From Sulfuricella denitrificans skB26 (lineage in GTDB: Bacteria > Pseudomonadota > Gammaproteobacteria > Burkholderiales > Sulfuricellaceae): a DNA stretch of 64,000 nucleotides. Below, in pieces: positions 40,807-50,179 of this stretch. The stretch lies in assembly GCF_000297055.2 (NCBI RefSeq), contig NC_022357.1:1809501-1873500 (forward strand), given 5' to 3'. The translations under genes and the position numbers were made by a program. The stretch's first letter is position 1. Each line of letters starts with the position of its first letter. The notes below the pieces were generated by a model. That model did not search any database, was not told where the DNA came from, and was given only the letters and a program-made list of their open reading frames with translations.

Positions 40807-40946
40807 ACCTACATTTAATATCCAGACATAACTTACAAACGTTATGCTAAGTGAGCGCCAATAATAATGCTTGCTTGTCGACACCCATTCGACTATTCAT
40901 AAATAATCGACGCACTGATTTTTACTACTACCTGGAGAATTTAGTC

Positions 40947-41636
40947 ATGACAGAACCCACCAGCAAAACCAGCCCCTTCGTCATTGCCGCATCCATCGCG
41001 GTGATCATCGCCAGCATCGTGGGAGTAGGCTCCATGACCGGGCTGATTCCTGGCCGGAACGCTCAAACTGAAGTACCGCCCGTGGCAAGTGTACCTGCCG
41101 AAACAGACAAAACCGCTGGCGACGTCACAACGTCGCCCCAGCCCGCCATGATGGCTAAAACCGACACTGCAGAGGAAAAGACCAGCAAACCCGACGCCCC
41201 GGAAAAAATCACCGCCAAACCGGTTCGTAAGGCTGCCGTCGCAAAGCCTGCCGCCAAGGCAGCAGCAAGCGAGGAGAGCCCTAAAAAAGTACAGGCTCCG
41301 ACGTGCGACAACTGCGGCGTCATTGCCTCCATCCGCACTATCGAGCAGGCTGGCGAAGGCAGCGGCCTGGGAGCGATTGCAGGCGGCGTGGTGGGTGGAC
41401 TGCTGGGACACCAGGTCGGCGGGGGCACCGGCAAGGATATCGCCACCATCGCCGGCGCAGTCGGCGGTGGCTATGCCGGCCACCAGGTCGAGAAGAAGGT
41501 CAAATCCACCAAGCACTACGAAATCAGCGTAAGCATGGATGATGGTAGCTACCGCACCATGACACAGGACATCTCACCGGCATTTGCCATCGGTGACAAG
41601 GTAAAGATCATCGACGGCGCAATAGTTCGCAACTAG
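40947..41636 (+). CDS. Glycine-zipper 2TM-type membrane protein (SlyB/17-kDa antigen-like)
   Basis: The protein has 229 residues from the ATG at 40947, chosen for the GGAG site 10-11 bases upstream; the frame is open further upstream but lacks such a site. An N-terminal membrane helix (about residues 10-32) is followed by a Lys/Ala/Pro-rich linker and a C-terminal glycine zipper (GLGAIAGGVVGGLLGHQVGG, then IAGAVGGGYAGHQ), ending in a small beta domain. Related proteins sit in the envelope and are often stress-induced, but the role is unknown. A pair of cysteines occurs at CDNC. Confidence 0.8.
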   Translation: MTEPTSKTSPFVIAASIAVIIASIVGVGSMTGLIPGRNAQTEVPPVASVPAETDKTAGDVTTSPQPAMMAKTDTAEEKTSKPDAPEKITAKPVRKAAVAKPAAKAAASEESPKKVQAPTCDNCGVIASIRTIEQAGEGSGLGAIAGGVVGGLLGHQVGGGTGKDIATIAGAVGGGYAGHQVEKKVKSTKHYEISVSMDDGSYRTMTQDISPAFAIGDKVKIIDGAIVRN

Positions 41637-41685
41637 TCCATTCCGGGGAAGGGGAATCAATTGGATGATGTAGAATCTAATCGAT

Positions 41686-44067
41686 ATGCCCTCCTCTTCC
41701 CAACAGCACATCGAGCTACCCATCGCCGGCATGACCTGCGCGGCATGTTCTGCGCGCCTCGAAAAAAATCTCAACAAACTGCCCGGTGTAAAAGCCGCAG
41801 TCAACCTCGCCAGCGAAAAAGCCCACATCGAATTCGATTCGACGCAGGCCTCGCCAGCCGATCTGGTGAAAGCCATCCAGAAAACCGGTTTTTCCGTACC
41901 CGATCAAGAGGTAGTGCTGGAACTGGAAGGCATGACTTGCGCCGCCTGCGCCACACGCATCGAAAAGGTGTTGAACAAGATCGAGGATGTCAGCGCCACG
42001 GTCAATTTCGCCACGGAAAAAGCCCGAATCCGCGTTGCCCCGGGCGCGGCCACGCTGGATACGCTGATCGCCGCAGTGGCCAAGGCCGGCTACGCCGCCC
42101 ACGAATCGATCGGCACCAGCCGCGAAGAGGAAAAGCAGCGGCGTGCCGCCGCGTACCAGAAGGAACTGCGCATATTCTGGATTGCCGCGGCGCTGACATT
42201 GCCGCTGGTGGCCCAGATGGGCGCGATGTTTCTCGGTCACCACGAAGATGTTCTGCCACGCTGGCTGCAGTGGGCGCTCGCCACGCCAGTGCAATTCTGG
42301 GCCGGCAAGCGCTTCTATGTCGGCGCCTGGCACGCCCTGCGCGGGGGCGGCGCCAACATGGACGTACTGGTGGCGCTCGGCACCAGCATGGCCTACCTCC
42401 TCAGCGCTGTTGTCACCTTGTTCGGTCTGGATCAGCATGTTTATTTCGAGGCCGCTGCAGCCGTCATCACCCTGGTGCTGATGGGCAAGCTGCTGGAAGC
42501 GCGCGCCAAGGCGGGTACCTCGGCGGCGATCGAGGAACTCGTCAAGCTCCAGCCGAAGACCGCACGCATCGAACGCGACGGTGAAATCATCGAGGTCGAT
42601 GCCGCCAGCCTGAAGCTGGACGACATCTTCATCGTGCGCGCCGGCGAAAGCATCCCGGTCGACGGCGAAGTGATCGAAGGCGACTCCAGCGTGGTGGAGG
42701 CCATGCTCACCGGCGAAAGCCTGCCGGTCGGCAAGCAAGCCGGCGCCAAGGTGTTCGCCGCCACTCAGAACCAGCAGGGCATGCTCAAATGCCGTGCCAC
42801 CGGCGTCGGCAGCCACACCGTGCTGGCCGGTATCATCCGCCTGGTAGAACAGGCACAAGGCTCGAAAGCGCCGATCCAGCGCCTGGCAGATATTATTTCT
42901 GGCGTTTTCGTGCCGGTGGTGGTATCGATCAGCCTGGTCACCTTTTCCGCCTGGTGGCTGATCGGCGGCGAGTTCACTCCGGCCCTGATCAACGCCGTCG
43001 CGGTGCTGGTGATCGCCTGCCCATGCGCCCTCGGTCTGGCCACGCCCACCGCGATCATGGTCGGCACCGGCAATGGCGCCAAAGCCGGCATCCTGATCCG
43101 GAATGCAGAAGCGCTCGAGCGGGCCGGAAAAATCCGCACCCTGGTGGTAGACAAGACCGGCACCCTGACTCTCGGCAGCCCCACCGTCACCGATATCGTC
43201 CCTGCTGGTGGCAGCGATGAACACACGCTGCTCCGACTCGCCGCCACCCTGGAGCAAGGCTCGGAGCATCCTCTGGCCAAGGCGGTATTGTCCCAAGCCG
43301 CATCGACCGGCATTGCCCCGGCAGCTGTTACCCGCTTCGCCGCGCTCAGCGGCAAGGGTGTCAGCGGTGAAATCGACGGTGCTCCGTATTCCCTGGGCTC
43401 CCCTGCCCTTGCCGCCGAGCGCGGGCTGAACATTGATCAAACGACGGTTGCGCGCCTGCAGCAACAAGGCAAGACAGTGGTCGTACTGGCCAGCGAGAAA
43501 GCGGTGCTAGGCTACCTGGCCATTGCCGATGCGCTGCGCGACAGCTCGGTCGGTGCCGTGAAAAGATTGAAGGCAATGGGGGTCGAGGTGATCATGCTGA
43601 CCGGTGACAATGCCGCCACCGCCGCCGCCATTGCGGTGCAAGCCGGCATCGATCGCTTTTTCGCGGAAGTGCTGCCACAGGACAAAGCCGCAGAAATCGA
43701 CAAGCTCAAGGCACAAGGTCTTGTGGTCGGCATGGCGGGCGACGGCATCAACGATGCGCCAGCGCTGGTTGCGGCGGATGTCGGCTTTGCCGTCGGCAGC
43801 GGTACCGACGTGGCGATCGAGGCCGCCGACGTAACCCTGATGCGCAACGACCTGGCCAGCGTGGCCGATGCCATCGACCTGTCGCGCGCCACCCTGCGCA
43901 AGATCCGCCAGAACCTGTTTTTCGCCTTCATCTACAACGTGCTGGGCATCCCGCTGGCAGCCCTGGGCATGCTCAACCCGGTGATTGCCGGCGCGGCGAT
44001 GGCGATGAGTTCAGTGTCGGTAGTGAGTAACTCGCTGCTGCTCAAGCGCTGGCGGGAAGGTCAGTAA
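41686..44067 (+). CDS. copA: Copper-exporting P1B-type ATPase
   Basis: Pumps Cu(I) out of the cytoplasm using ATP. It has 793 residues. Two N-terminal HMA domains each carry GMTCAAC (about residues 15 and 84). They are followed by eight membrane helices with the CPC metal site at 445-447, the TGES actuator motif, phosphorylation site DKTGTL with Asp489, the SEHPLAKA His-Pro motif and [12 protein letters not shown] site with HMA domains fits Cu(I) specificity. No CueR-type regulator adjoins it; a CopZ-like chaperone lies 6 kb away. Confidence 0.96.
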   Translation: MPSSSQQHIELPIAGMTCAACSARLEKNLNKLPGVKAAVNLASEKAHIEFDSTQASPADLVKAIQKTGFSVPDQEVVLELEGMTCAACATRIEKVLNKIEDVSATVNFATEKARIRVAPGAATLDTLIAAVAKAGYAAHESIGTSREEEKQRRAAAYQKELRIFWIAAALTLPLVAQMGAMFLGHHEDVLPRWLQWALATPVQFWAGKRFYVGAWHALRGGGANMDVLVALGTSMAYLLSAVVTLFGLDQHVYFEAAAAVITLVLMGKLLEARAKAGTSAAIEELVKLQPKTARIERDGEIIEVDAASLKLDDIFIVRAGESIPVDGEVIEGDSSVVEAMLTGESLPVGKQAGAKVFAATQNQQGMLKCRATGVGSHTVLAGIIRLVEQAQGSKAPIQRLADIISGVFVPVVVSISLVTFSAWWLIGGEFTPALINAVAVLVIACPCALGLATPTAIMVGTGNGAKAGILIRNAEALERAGKIRTLVVDKTGTLTLGSPTVTDIVPAGGSDEHTLLRLAATLEQGSEHPLAKAVLSQAASTGIAPAAVTRFAALSGKGVSGEIDGAPYSLGSPALAAERGLNIDQTTVARLQQQGKTVVVLASEKAVLGYLAIADALRDSSVGAVKRLKAMGVEVIMLTGDNAATAAAIAVQAGIDRFFAEVLPQDKAAEIDKLKAQGLVVGMAGDGINDAPALVAADVGFAVGSGTDVAIEAADVTLMRNDLASVADAIDLSRATLRKIRQNLFFAFIYNVLGIPLAALGMLNPVIAGAAMAMSSVSVVSNSLLLKRWREGQ

Positions 44068-44150
44068 GCAATGCGCTGTGTGGTTCCGGCTTGATCTGAC
44101 AGCCTGCTGTCAGGCGCCGTTTTCTGCTGTTGCGTTCCAGTACCGGGTAG

Positions 44151-44282
44151 TCAGCGTTGATATTTATTCTGGATATCCTTGAGCTCCTCCCGCTGGATGT
44201 ATTGCACCACCCAGCGCAATACCGCTGCATGCCAAATTGCGATGACCTCGTTTCTCTTTACCCTGAATCCATGTATAAGCAC
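44151..44282 (-). CDS. Possible small ORF (43 aa) downstream of the HD-GYP gene
   Basis: An open frame from GTG at 44280-44282 to TGA at 44151 encodes 43 residues ending VQYIQREELKDIQNKYQR, a strongly helical amphipathic tail. GAGG lies 9 bases before the GTG. The frame also stays open upstream through ATG-ATG to the HD-GYP stop codon. Nothing similar comes to mind; it could be a remnant. Nothing else is seen in the spacer 44068-44339 apart from a 7-bp stem at 44096-44112 after copA. Confidence 0.3.
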   Translation of the reverse strand: MLIHGFRVKRNEVIAIWHAAVLRWVVQYIQREELKDIQNKYQR

Positions 44283-44339
44283 ATGAGCTCGCCTCAGCCT
44301 CATCATAGGGGGCGCAGCAGAATGATCCTCTTGCTTTAG

Positions 44340-45770
44340 TTACATTTCAGTCTCTTTATCTGCCGGATACTGATTGTAGATCGCCACGAACTCATCGATA
44401 TCGGCGAGGAAAATATCCACTAGCTGTGGATCAAAGTGTATGCCGCGCTGTTCACCAAACCATTTAACCACTTTCTCGAGTGACCAAGCCTCTTTATAAA
44501 CACGTGATGAATAGAGCGCATCGAAGACGTCAGCCAGCGACACGATGCGACCAAAGATATGGATGTTTTCACCCGCCAACCCCTGCGGATAGCCGCTGCC
44601 ATCCCACTTCTCCTGGTGCTGGTAAGCAATAATGCCGGCCGCAACCAGAGTGTCACGCTGCGAGTGCCGCAACATGGCGTAACCGATAGCAGGATGATTC
44701 ATCATGATATGCCGCTCTTCATCGGTGAAGTGTCCGGGCTTCAGCAATACCTCATCGGGAATCCCAAGTTTGCCAATATCATGCAGTGGTGACGCAGCTG
44801 TGATTAACTCCACCTCTCTCGGCGTCAACGCCGCCTTCTGCGCCAGCAGCTGGCTGTAGAGCGAAACACGCCGGGTATGATTGGCGGTCTCCTTGGACCG
44901 CCTCTCTTCGATAACGCCCATGGTGTAGATGGTCTCTCGCAGCGTACTTTCGATTTCGTCATTGAGGGCGAGCAACTCCTCATTCTTTTTTTGCAGAATT
45001 TCCTGATGGGCAAGAATCTCTGTATTGAAGAGGTTAATCTCATCGGCAACATTGGAAAACTCGCGGCTATAAAATTGATCCGAACTCACCGGAAGATGCT
45101 GCTTGTAGGCCGTCATGGCGTGATCAATGAGCGTCTCCAGCGGTTGCTGAACATGATTCTTGATGGTGCGAGCGGTGTTCACGAGGATAAGAGCAAAAGT
45201 CACTATGGATAACGCCAGCAGACCCGCCATTATCCAGAGTGCATGATTGCGATACTCTTTAACGTCAAGCTCAATATCTACAGCACCAAGCACGGTCCCC
45301 TCAGTAACTTTATGGCAGGAGAGGCAGTTGAGTCCTCCCTGTTGTGATGCAATATAGGGAATGATGACGCGAACGGTTGGCTGGAGTGAAAACTCATTCA
45401 GGATGAATACCGGTTTTTTGGTATCAAAGGCCTGGTTGGCGATCGGATCTGTGACCCGCTCACTGGCCTTGCCCGGGCCAAACTGCTCCGTCACCACATC
45501 GCCACGAATAATGTTCAGGGATTTAACATGGTGCAGCTCTCGGATCTCATCCAGATAGTAGTCACGCCGATCCATAATGCGCGCCTTCATGTGGGAGGTC
45601 AGACCAGCCTTGACCAGCTCGGCATGCGCCAGCGCCTGATTCTCGATGGCCTGGGTAGAGAGAGAGCGGAAATTAAGGCCTGTAATCAGCAGCAATACCA
45701 ATGCCAGAATCGACAGGACATTAACCAGACTTTTTACAGTGATGGTTTTTATACTCGGTTTTATTATCAT
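44340..45770 (-). CDS. HD-GYP c-di-GMP phosphodiesterase with a periplasmic haem-binding motif
   Basis: A membrane sensor joined to a c-di-GMP-degrading output domain. From the ATG at 45770 (GAGG site 9 bases upstream) it has 476 residues; an ATG at 45824 is in frame but has no site. Membrane helices at about 13-33 and 177-199 enclose a periplasmic domain that contains CLSCH at 149-153, the CxxCH motif for covalent c-type haem. A linker with coiled-coil potential leads to the HD-GYP domain, with HDIGKLGIP and DGSGYPQGL present and therefore probably active. Redox or gas sensing by haem is an inference. Base composition seems lower in G+C than in its neighbours. Confidence 0.9.
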   Translation of the reverse strand: MIIKPSIKTITVKSLVNVLSILALVLLLITGLNFRSLSTQAIENQALAHAELVKAGLTSHMKARIMDRRDYYLDEIRELHHVKSLNIIRGDVVTEQFGPGKASERVTDPIANQAFDTKKPVFILNEFSLQPTVRVIIPYIASQQGGLNCLSCHKVTEGTVLGAVDIELDVKEYRNHALWIMAGLLALSIVTFALILVNTARTIKNHVQQPLETLIDHAMTAYKQHLPVSSDQFYSREFSNVADEINLFNTEILAHQEILQKKNEELLALNDEIESTLRETIYTMGVIEERRSKETANHTRRVSLYSQLLAQKAALTPREVELITAASPLHDIGKLGIPDEVLLKPGHFTDEERHIMMNHPAIGYAMLRHSQRDTLVAAGIIAYQHQEKWDGSGYPQGLAGENIHIFGRIVSLADVFDALYSSRVYKEAWSLEKVVKWFGEQRGIHFDPQLVDIFLADIDEFVAIYNQYPADKETEM

Positions 45771-45961
45771 CAACAACTGCCTCACGCTCAATGTCTGGAA
45801 GACATGTATCTCACATGCAGGCATTGTATTATCCAGAAGGGATAATTCGCATCCGGAAATTCAATGGTTGCGCACATCATAGAGCACAAGCAGAAGGTTT
45901 AGTAGCAGGTGCCGGAGGAATTTCTTGCTGTTTGATTACACTTGACGCACTCGACCCATGA

Positions 45962-46426
45962 TTATCGGCGTAGCCGACGGCCTTCACTCCGTTGGTCAGA
46001 GGCACCATTCCGGTTCGCCCCCTCAAAATCGCGGCGCAGGCGCTGCCGCTCTTCCGGGTTCATATTCTGCCAGCGTTCGCGCAATATCTGGCGCCGTTGC
46101 TCGCGCTCTTCGGGTGAACTCTGCTGGCGCTGGTCGCGGAAGCGCTGCTTCATCGATTCTCGATCTTCCGGGTTCATATTCTGCCAGCGTTCGCGCAACG
46201 CCTGGCGCCGTTGCTCGCGCTCGCCCGGAGCGGTATTCTGCCGTTGTTCCTGGAAACGCTGGCGCAGTTCCTGCCGATTCGCAGCCCGTTCATCCGGGCT
46301 TATGTTCCTGAACTGCTCGGGCGGCATCGAGCCGGGACCTGACGGCGGCTCAGCAAAAGCCGGCTGGCACAATGTCATAAAGGCCGCAGCAGCGGCCAGC
46401 AATCCATAACGAGCGGAAAACATCAC
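45962..46426 (-). CDS. Secreted Arg/Gln/Glu-rich repeat protein (DUF3106-like), paralogue 1
   Basis: A 154-residue protein with a signal peptide (LLAAAAAFMTLCQPAFAEPP). The mature part is highly charged and almost entirely helical, built from units like RERWQNMNPEDRE. Two units of 38 residues are nearly identical at DNA level, 114 bases apart (46051 and 46165). The spaced Pro-Glu turns recall DUF3106 and, more loosely, the Spy/CpxP group of periplasmic chaperones. The function is unknown. It is the last of three small secreted-protein genes in a row. Confidence 0.8.
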   Translation of the reverse strand: MMFSARYGLLAAAAAFMTLCQPAFAEPPSGPGSMPPEQFRNISPDERAANRQELRQRFQEQRQNTAPGEREQRRQALRERWQNMNPEDRESMKQRFRDQRQQSSPEEREQRRQILRERWQNMNPEERQRLRRDFEGANRNGASDQRSEGRRLRR

Positions 46427-46478
46427 ATCTCCTTAGCTGCAAGCACGCGCCACCTCACAAGGTGGCGCGGCACGGTTT

Positions 46479-46913
46479 CTAGCTTTGCCCTGCACCGCCA
46501 CCAGCATTTCGGCGATGTTCGCGGAAGCGCTCCTTCATCGCCTCGCGTTGCTCAGGGCTCATGTTTTCCATGCGCTTGCGCATTTCCCCCCTTTTCGCTT
46601 CACGCTCTTCCGGGCTCATATTCTGCTGGCGTTCGCGGAAACGCTGCTTCATTGCCTCGCGCTGCTCGGGACTCATGTTTTCCACGCGTTTGCGCCTTGC
46701 ATCCTGTTTTGTAGCCCGTTCCTCCGGGCTCATCTTTTGCCACTGCTCACGCCTTTGTTCGCGCGCAACCTGGCGCTCCTCCAGGTTCATGGTTTTGGAC
46801 TGTTCCACAACGGAAGCAGGTCCGGCTGGCGGCTCATCCGCACTGACAGCCTGCCCCAGTGACAAAAGGGTTACAGTGATGGCCAGCAGGCCGATTCTAT
46901 TTATCCTGTTCAT
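46479..46913 (-). CDS. Secreted Arg/Glu/Met-rich repeat protein (DUF3106-like), paralogue 2
   Basis: A 144-residue protein from the ATG at 46913 (AAGG site 7 bases upstream). The signal peptide is IGLLAITVTLLSLGQAVSADE. The mature part repeats units such as ENMSPEQREAMKQRFRE and QNMSPEEREAKR. It is clearly a paralogue of the next gene downstream. It is rich in Met and Arg with no Cys in the mature protein. A periplasmic chaperone-like or envelope-stress role is only a guess from composition. Confidence 0.8.
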   Translation of the reverse strand: MNRINRIGLLAITVTLLSLGQAVSADEPPAGPASVVEQSKTMNLEERQVAREQRREQWQKMSPEERATKQDARRKRVENMSPEQREAMKQRFRERQQNMSPEEREAKRGEMRKRMENMSPEQREAMKERFREHRRNAGGGAGQS

Positions 46914-46971
46914 AATTCTACCTTTCAATGGTTACAGTGCGCCAACTTGGCAAGTTTGGTGCGATGAGTGA

Positions 46972-47553
46972 TTAGCGACGCTCTGCGTCATGTTTCTCGT
47001 TGTAAATATCCTTGCTGACGACATTCAGGTCCTGCTGCAAATCCTTGCGCTCGGTTTTGGTCAGGACACCGTCGGATTTGTACTGACGCTCCTCTTGGCG
47101 GACAGACCGCTGTTCTGTACCAAGCTGCCTGGCTTCACCGCGAGTCAACTCACCGGAACGAACACCTTGCTGGATACGTTCGCGCTGGTTCACCTGGCGC
47201 GCATTCACGCCGGGGTCACGCACTGCGCCGGCGGTACCAGACTGGCCATCATGCTTCTCAGCGTAGATATGGCGGCTGGCACGGTTCTGGTCATGACGAA
47301 GATCGGCGCGCTCGGCTTTGGTCACTACACCATCGCTACGGTATTCGCGGGCTTCATTGCGGATCTGCCGCTGTTCGTGGTTGAGCCTGGCTGCTTCATG
47401 GCGATTCAACTGGCCGGAGTTCACACCCTGTTCGATACGCTGATGCTGGTTGTGCATGCGTTGGCTGCTGCCTTCAGCCAGCACAGACCCGGCTGCCATG
47501 GCAAAAACACCCAGGCCGACGATAGTCACAAAAGTTTTTTTATCGAAGTTCAT
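46972..47553 (-). CDS. Secreted two-repeat protein of unknown function (193 aa)
   Basis: The start is the ATG at 47553, with GGGAG 6 bases upstream. A signal peptide (FVTIVGLGVFAMAAGSVLAEG) is followed by two copies of a repeat of about 65 residues. Each copy has the pattern R-I-x-Q-G-V-x-S-G-x-L-x-R-x-E-A, then EQR-x-x-R-x-E, SDGV-x-TK-x-ER-x-DL and a final IY-x-EKHD. I cannot name the domain. It is the first of three secreted-protein genes and is divergent from the OmpR-like regulator, with likely regulator boxes between them. Confidence 0.8.
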   Translation of the reverse strand: MNFDKKTFVTIVGLGVFAMAAGSVLAEGSSQRMHNQHQRIEQGVNSGQLNRHEAARLNHEQRQIRNEAREYRSDGVVTKAERADLRHDQNRASRHIYAEKHDGQSGTAGAVRDPGVNARQVNQRERIQQGVRSGELTRGEARQLGTEQRSVRQEERQYKSDGVLTKTERKDLQQDLNVVSKDIYNEKHDAERR

Positions 47554-47668
47554 GATAATCTCCCTGTTCAATAATGAATTTGGTTGTTTGACCTACGCCC
47601 AGTTTGCTTCAGACGTTGGGGCCATCGTAGGGGGTAGATGTAAACAAGCTATGCACAAATTGCCGGAA

Positions 47669-47715
47669 TTTGTAACAAATTATTAACAGCCAGATTTTTG
47701 TAACAATTCCTCACA
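47669..47715. promoter_or_regulatory. Direct repeats before the OmpR-like gene (candidate regulator boxes)
   Basis: TTTGTAACAA occurs at 47669-47678 and again at 47697-47706. The core TAACA recurs at 47673, 47684 and 47701, with TCACA at 47711, giving two pairs each spaced 10-11 bases. Tandem half-sites one helical turn apart are typical of OmpR/PhoB-family binding. They lie 33-79 bases before the regulator start and in the spacer shared with the divergent secreted-protein gene. Confidence 0.5.
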
Positions 47716-47747
47716 ATTCATCCTGCTTTGCAAGTTAAGATAGCGCC

Positions 47748-48467
47748 ATGACTTCTGCTGCCCGCATTCTTCTCATCGACGACGACGCCCGCATCCGCGA
47801 ACTGTTGTTGCGCTACCTCACCGAACAGGGTTTCGATGTTAAGGCCGCGGCCGATGGTCGGGAAATGGCCCAACTGCTCGATCGCGGCCGCTTCGACGTG
47901 TGGGTACTGGACCTCATGCTGCCGGGCGAGGATGGTCTGTCCATCCTGCGCCGCGCCCGCGGCACCGGCGAAAACACACCGGTGATCCTGCTCACCGCCA
48001 AGGGTGACGAAATCGACCGCATCGTCGGGCTGGAAATGGGCGCCGATGATTATCTGGCCAAGCCGTTCAACCCGCGCGAACTGGTGGCGCGCATCAATGC
48101 CATCCTGCGTCGTCAGCGCATTGCGCTGCCGGGCGCACCGGATTCATCGGCGGGCACGGTCAACTTCGGCTCCTGCCACCTCGATCTCGGCACCCGCACA
48201 CTGACCCGTGACGGCAAATCAGTATCGCTCACCACCGGCGAATTTTCGCTGCTGAAAGTGCTGGTCAACCACCCGCGCCAGCCACTTTCCCGCGACCGGT
48301 TGATGGAACTGGCACGGGGACGCGACCACGAAGCCTTCGACCGGACCATCGACGTGCAGATATCGCGCCTGCGCAAGCAGGTCGAACCCGATGCCGCTAA
48401 ACCTCGCTACATCCAGACGGTATGGGGCCACGGCTACGTGTTTGTGCCGGACGACGGCGAAACATGA
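47748..48467 (+). CDS. ompR: OmpR-family response regulator
   Basis: A two-component DNA-binding regulator. It has 239 residues. The receiver domain has the acidic pair LLIDDDARIRE, the phosphorylation Asp in VWVLDLMLPGEDGL, and the conserved Lys in YLAKPFNPREL. A winged-helix domain (RDGKSVSLTTGEFSLLKVL to IQTVWGHGYVFVP) follows. The overall similarity is to OmpR of the EnvZ/OmpR pair. The stop overlaps the kinase start (ATGA). Confidence 0.92.
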   Translation: MTSAARILLIDDDARIRELLLRYLTEQGFDVKAAADGREMAQLLDRGRFDVWVLDLMLPGEDGLSILRRARGTGENTPVILLTAKGDEIDRIVGLEMGADDYLAKPFNPRELVARINAILRRQRIALPGAPDSSAGTVNFGSCHLDLGTRTLTRDGKSVSLTTGEFSLLKVLVNHPRQPLSRDRLMELARGRDHEAFDRTIDVQISRLRKQVEPDAAKPRYIQTVWGHGYVFVPDDGET

Positions 48468-49767
48468 GGCTGGTCCCGCGCAGCCTCGGCGTCCGCGCTT
48501 TTCTGCTGATCGCACTACTGATCGTGACATCGCTGGTGGCCAGCGCCCTGCTGCTTCGCCAGGCTGAGCGCGAGCCACGTGCATATCAACGGGCGCAGAG
48601 ATCGCCTCGGTAGTAAATCTTACCCGCGCCGCCGTGCTGTCGGCCGACACCACACTGCGCTCCGCGCTGCTGGCAGAAATGGCTGAGTCTGAAGGTATTC
48701 GAGTTTTTCCCGCCGACCAGAACAACAAACTGGATGCCCTTGCCGATGACTCTTTCACACGACTGATAACGGCGGAAGTGCGCCGACAACTGGGCAAGAA
48801 CACCCGCTTTGCAACCGCTCGCGACGGCTTCGACGAATTCTGGGTGAGCTTCTTTATCGGCAACGAGGAATTCTGGGTGATCATGCCGCGCGAACGCCTC
48901 GAACAGGCCCAGGCCTGGCATTGGCTGGGCTGGATCGCTCTGGTACTGCTGCTGGCGCTGGCCGGCGGCGCACTGATCGCCCGCCAGGTCGGCAAGCCGT
49001 TGCGTGATCTGGCCAATGCGGCACGCCTCATCGGCCGTGGCGAAAACTCAGCACCAGTCGTCGAAGCAGGTGCCGAGGAAACAGCGGCTGTCGCGCGCGC
49101 CTTCAACCAGATGTCGTCCGACCTCGCTGCCATCGAACAGGTGCGTTCTCTGGTGCTGGCCGGCATCTCCCACGACCTGCGCACTCCGTTGACCCGACTG
49201 CGTCTGGCGGCGGAGTTCATCAACGAAACCGCATCGCGCGAAGGCGTCATTGCCGATGTCGAGCAAATGGACGCCGTGGTCGGGCAGTTCCTCGACTATG
49301 CCCGGCTTGGCGAGCAGGAAGCCGCTGCCGAGTGCGATCTCGCCGAACTGGCTGGATCAGCTGCCGCACCCTATGCCAGCCATGGCGTGCAACTGGAACT
49401 GGACGAGTTGCCCCCAACCCAAGTGCGCCCGCTGCTGCTCAAACGGGCGCTGGTCAATCTGCTCGACAATGCGGTCAAATATGGTGGAGGCGAAATCGTT
49501 CTCAAACTGGAAACTGTACCCTGGCAGGGCCGACCCGCCGTACGCTTCAGCGTACTCGACCGTGGTCCGGGCATCGCTGCAGACAGCCTGGAAACGGCCA
49601 AGCGTCCCTTTGTCCGGCTCGATACTGCACGCGGTGGCATCGGCGGCTCCGGCCTCGGCCTGGCGATCGTCGAGCGCACCGCCCGTCTGCATAGCGGCAA
49701 ATTTCGCCTGGAACGTCGTGAGGGCGGCGGACTCAGCGCCGCGCTCACCCTGCCCCGCGACTCCTGA
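48464..49767 (+). pseudogene. envZ: EnvZ-like sensor histidine kinase, frameshifted near the N-terminus
   Basis: The partner of the OmpR-like regulator, starting at the ATG at 48464. The first frame gives the membrane anchor (SLGVRAFLLIALLIVTSLVA) and then hits a stop just after 48600. The rest, IASVVNLTRAAVLSADTTLR onward, lies in the frame that ends at 49767. One base missing around 48596-48600 (gcgcagagatcgcc) explains it. The second part has a further membrane helix, a HAMP domain, the phospho-accepting His in GISHDLRTPLTRLRLA, and the ATP-binding N and G boxes (NLLDNAVKYGGG, GGSGLGLAIV). Without the break it would be a normal protein of about 434 residues. Confidence 0.88.
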
Positions 49768-49911
49768 CAAACGCATACTGCATTTCTCGGGCAACTTCCG
49801 GTAGTGGGCAGCATCGAACATCCGCCTTACAATAGAAGGAATTGGCCGGGGTTCAGGATCATCACCCTCTCTTCTCGCTGCGCGAGTTTTATTTTTAACA
49901 GGAGTTCACCC

Positions 49912-50127
49912 ATGGAAAACATCATCCTGACAGTCAAAGGCATGACCTGCATGGGCTGCGTCAAGAGCGTCAAAAACGTGCTTGAGCCGATTCCCGGTGT
50001 CGCAGTCGTAGACATTGTCCTGGAAAGCGGCCAGGTCACCATTTCTTTCGATCCCGCCAAAGCCGGTCCAGATCAGTTCAAATCCGCGATCCAGGATGCC
50101 GGCTATGAAGTTGTCGGTAATGGTTGA
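49912..50127 (+). CDS. HMA-domain copper chaperone (CopZ-like)
   Basis: A 71-residue cytoplasmic metallochaperone consisting of one HMA fold. The metal-binding loop is GMTCMGC with the two cysteines at the usual spacing. The ATG at 49912 follows AGGAG by 7 bases; the open frame further upstream is not coding. It probably hands Cu(I) to the CopA pump encoded at 41686, an inference from family. Confidence 0.92.
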   Translation: MENIILTVKGMTCMGCVKSVKNVLEPIPGVAVVDIVLESGQVTISFDPAKAGPDQFKSAIQDAGYEVVGNG

Positions 50128-50179
50128 AAGTTTGCGCTGTATTCTTCATCATGAGTGCCGTGCGATTTAATATCCTGAA

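Noticed and set aside
41716-43467. 583-codon minus-strand frame
   Set aside because: It is opposite copA, which is complete and well supported.
46051-46230. Spaced direct repeats resembling a CRISPR array
   Set aside because: The 114-base periodicity is in frame and encodes repeated helical units of a secreted protein; there are no variable spacers.
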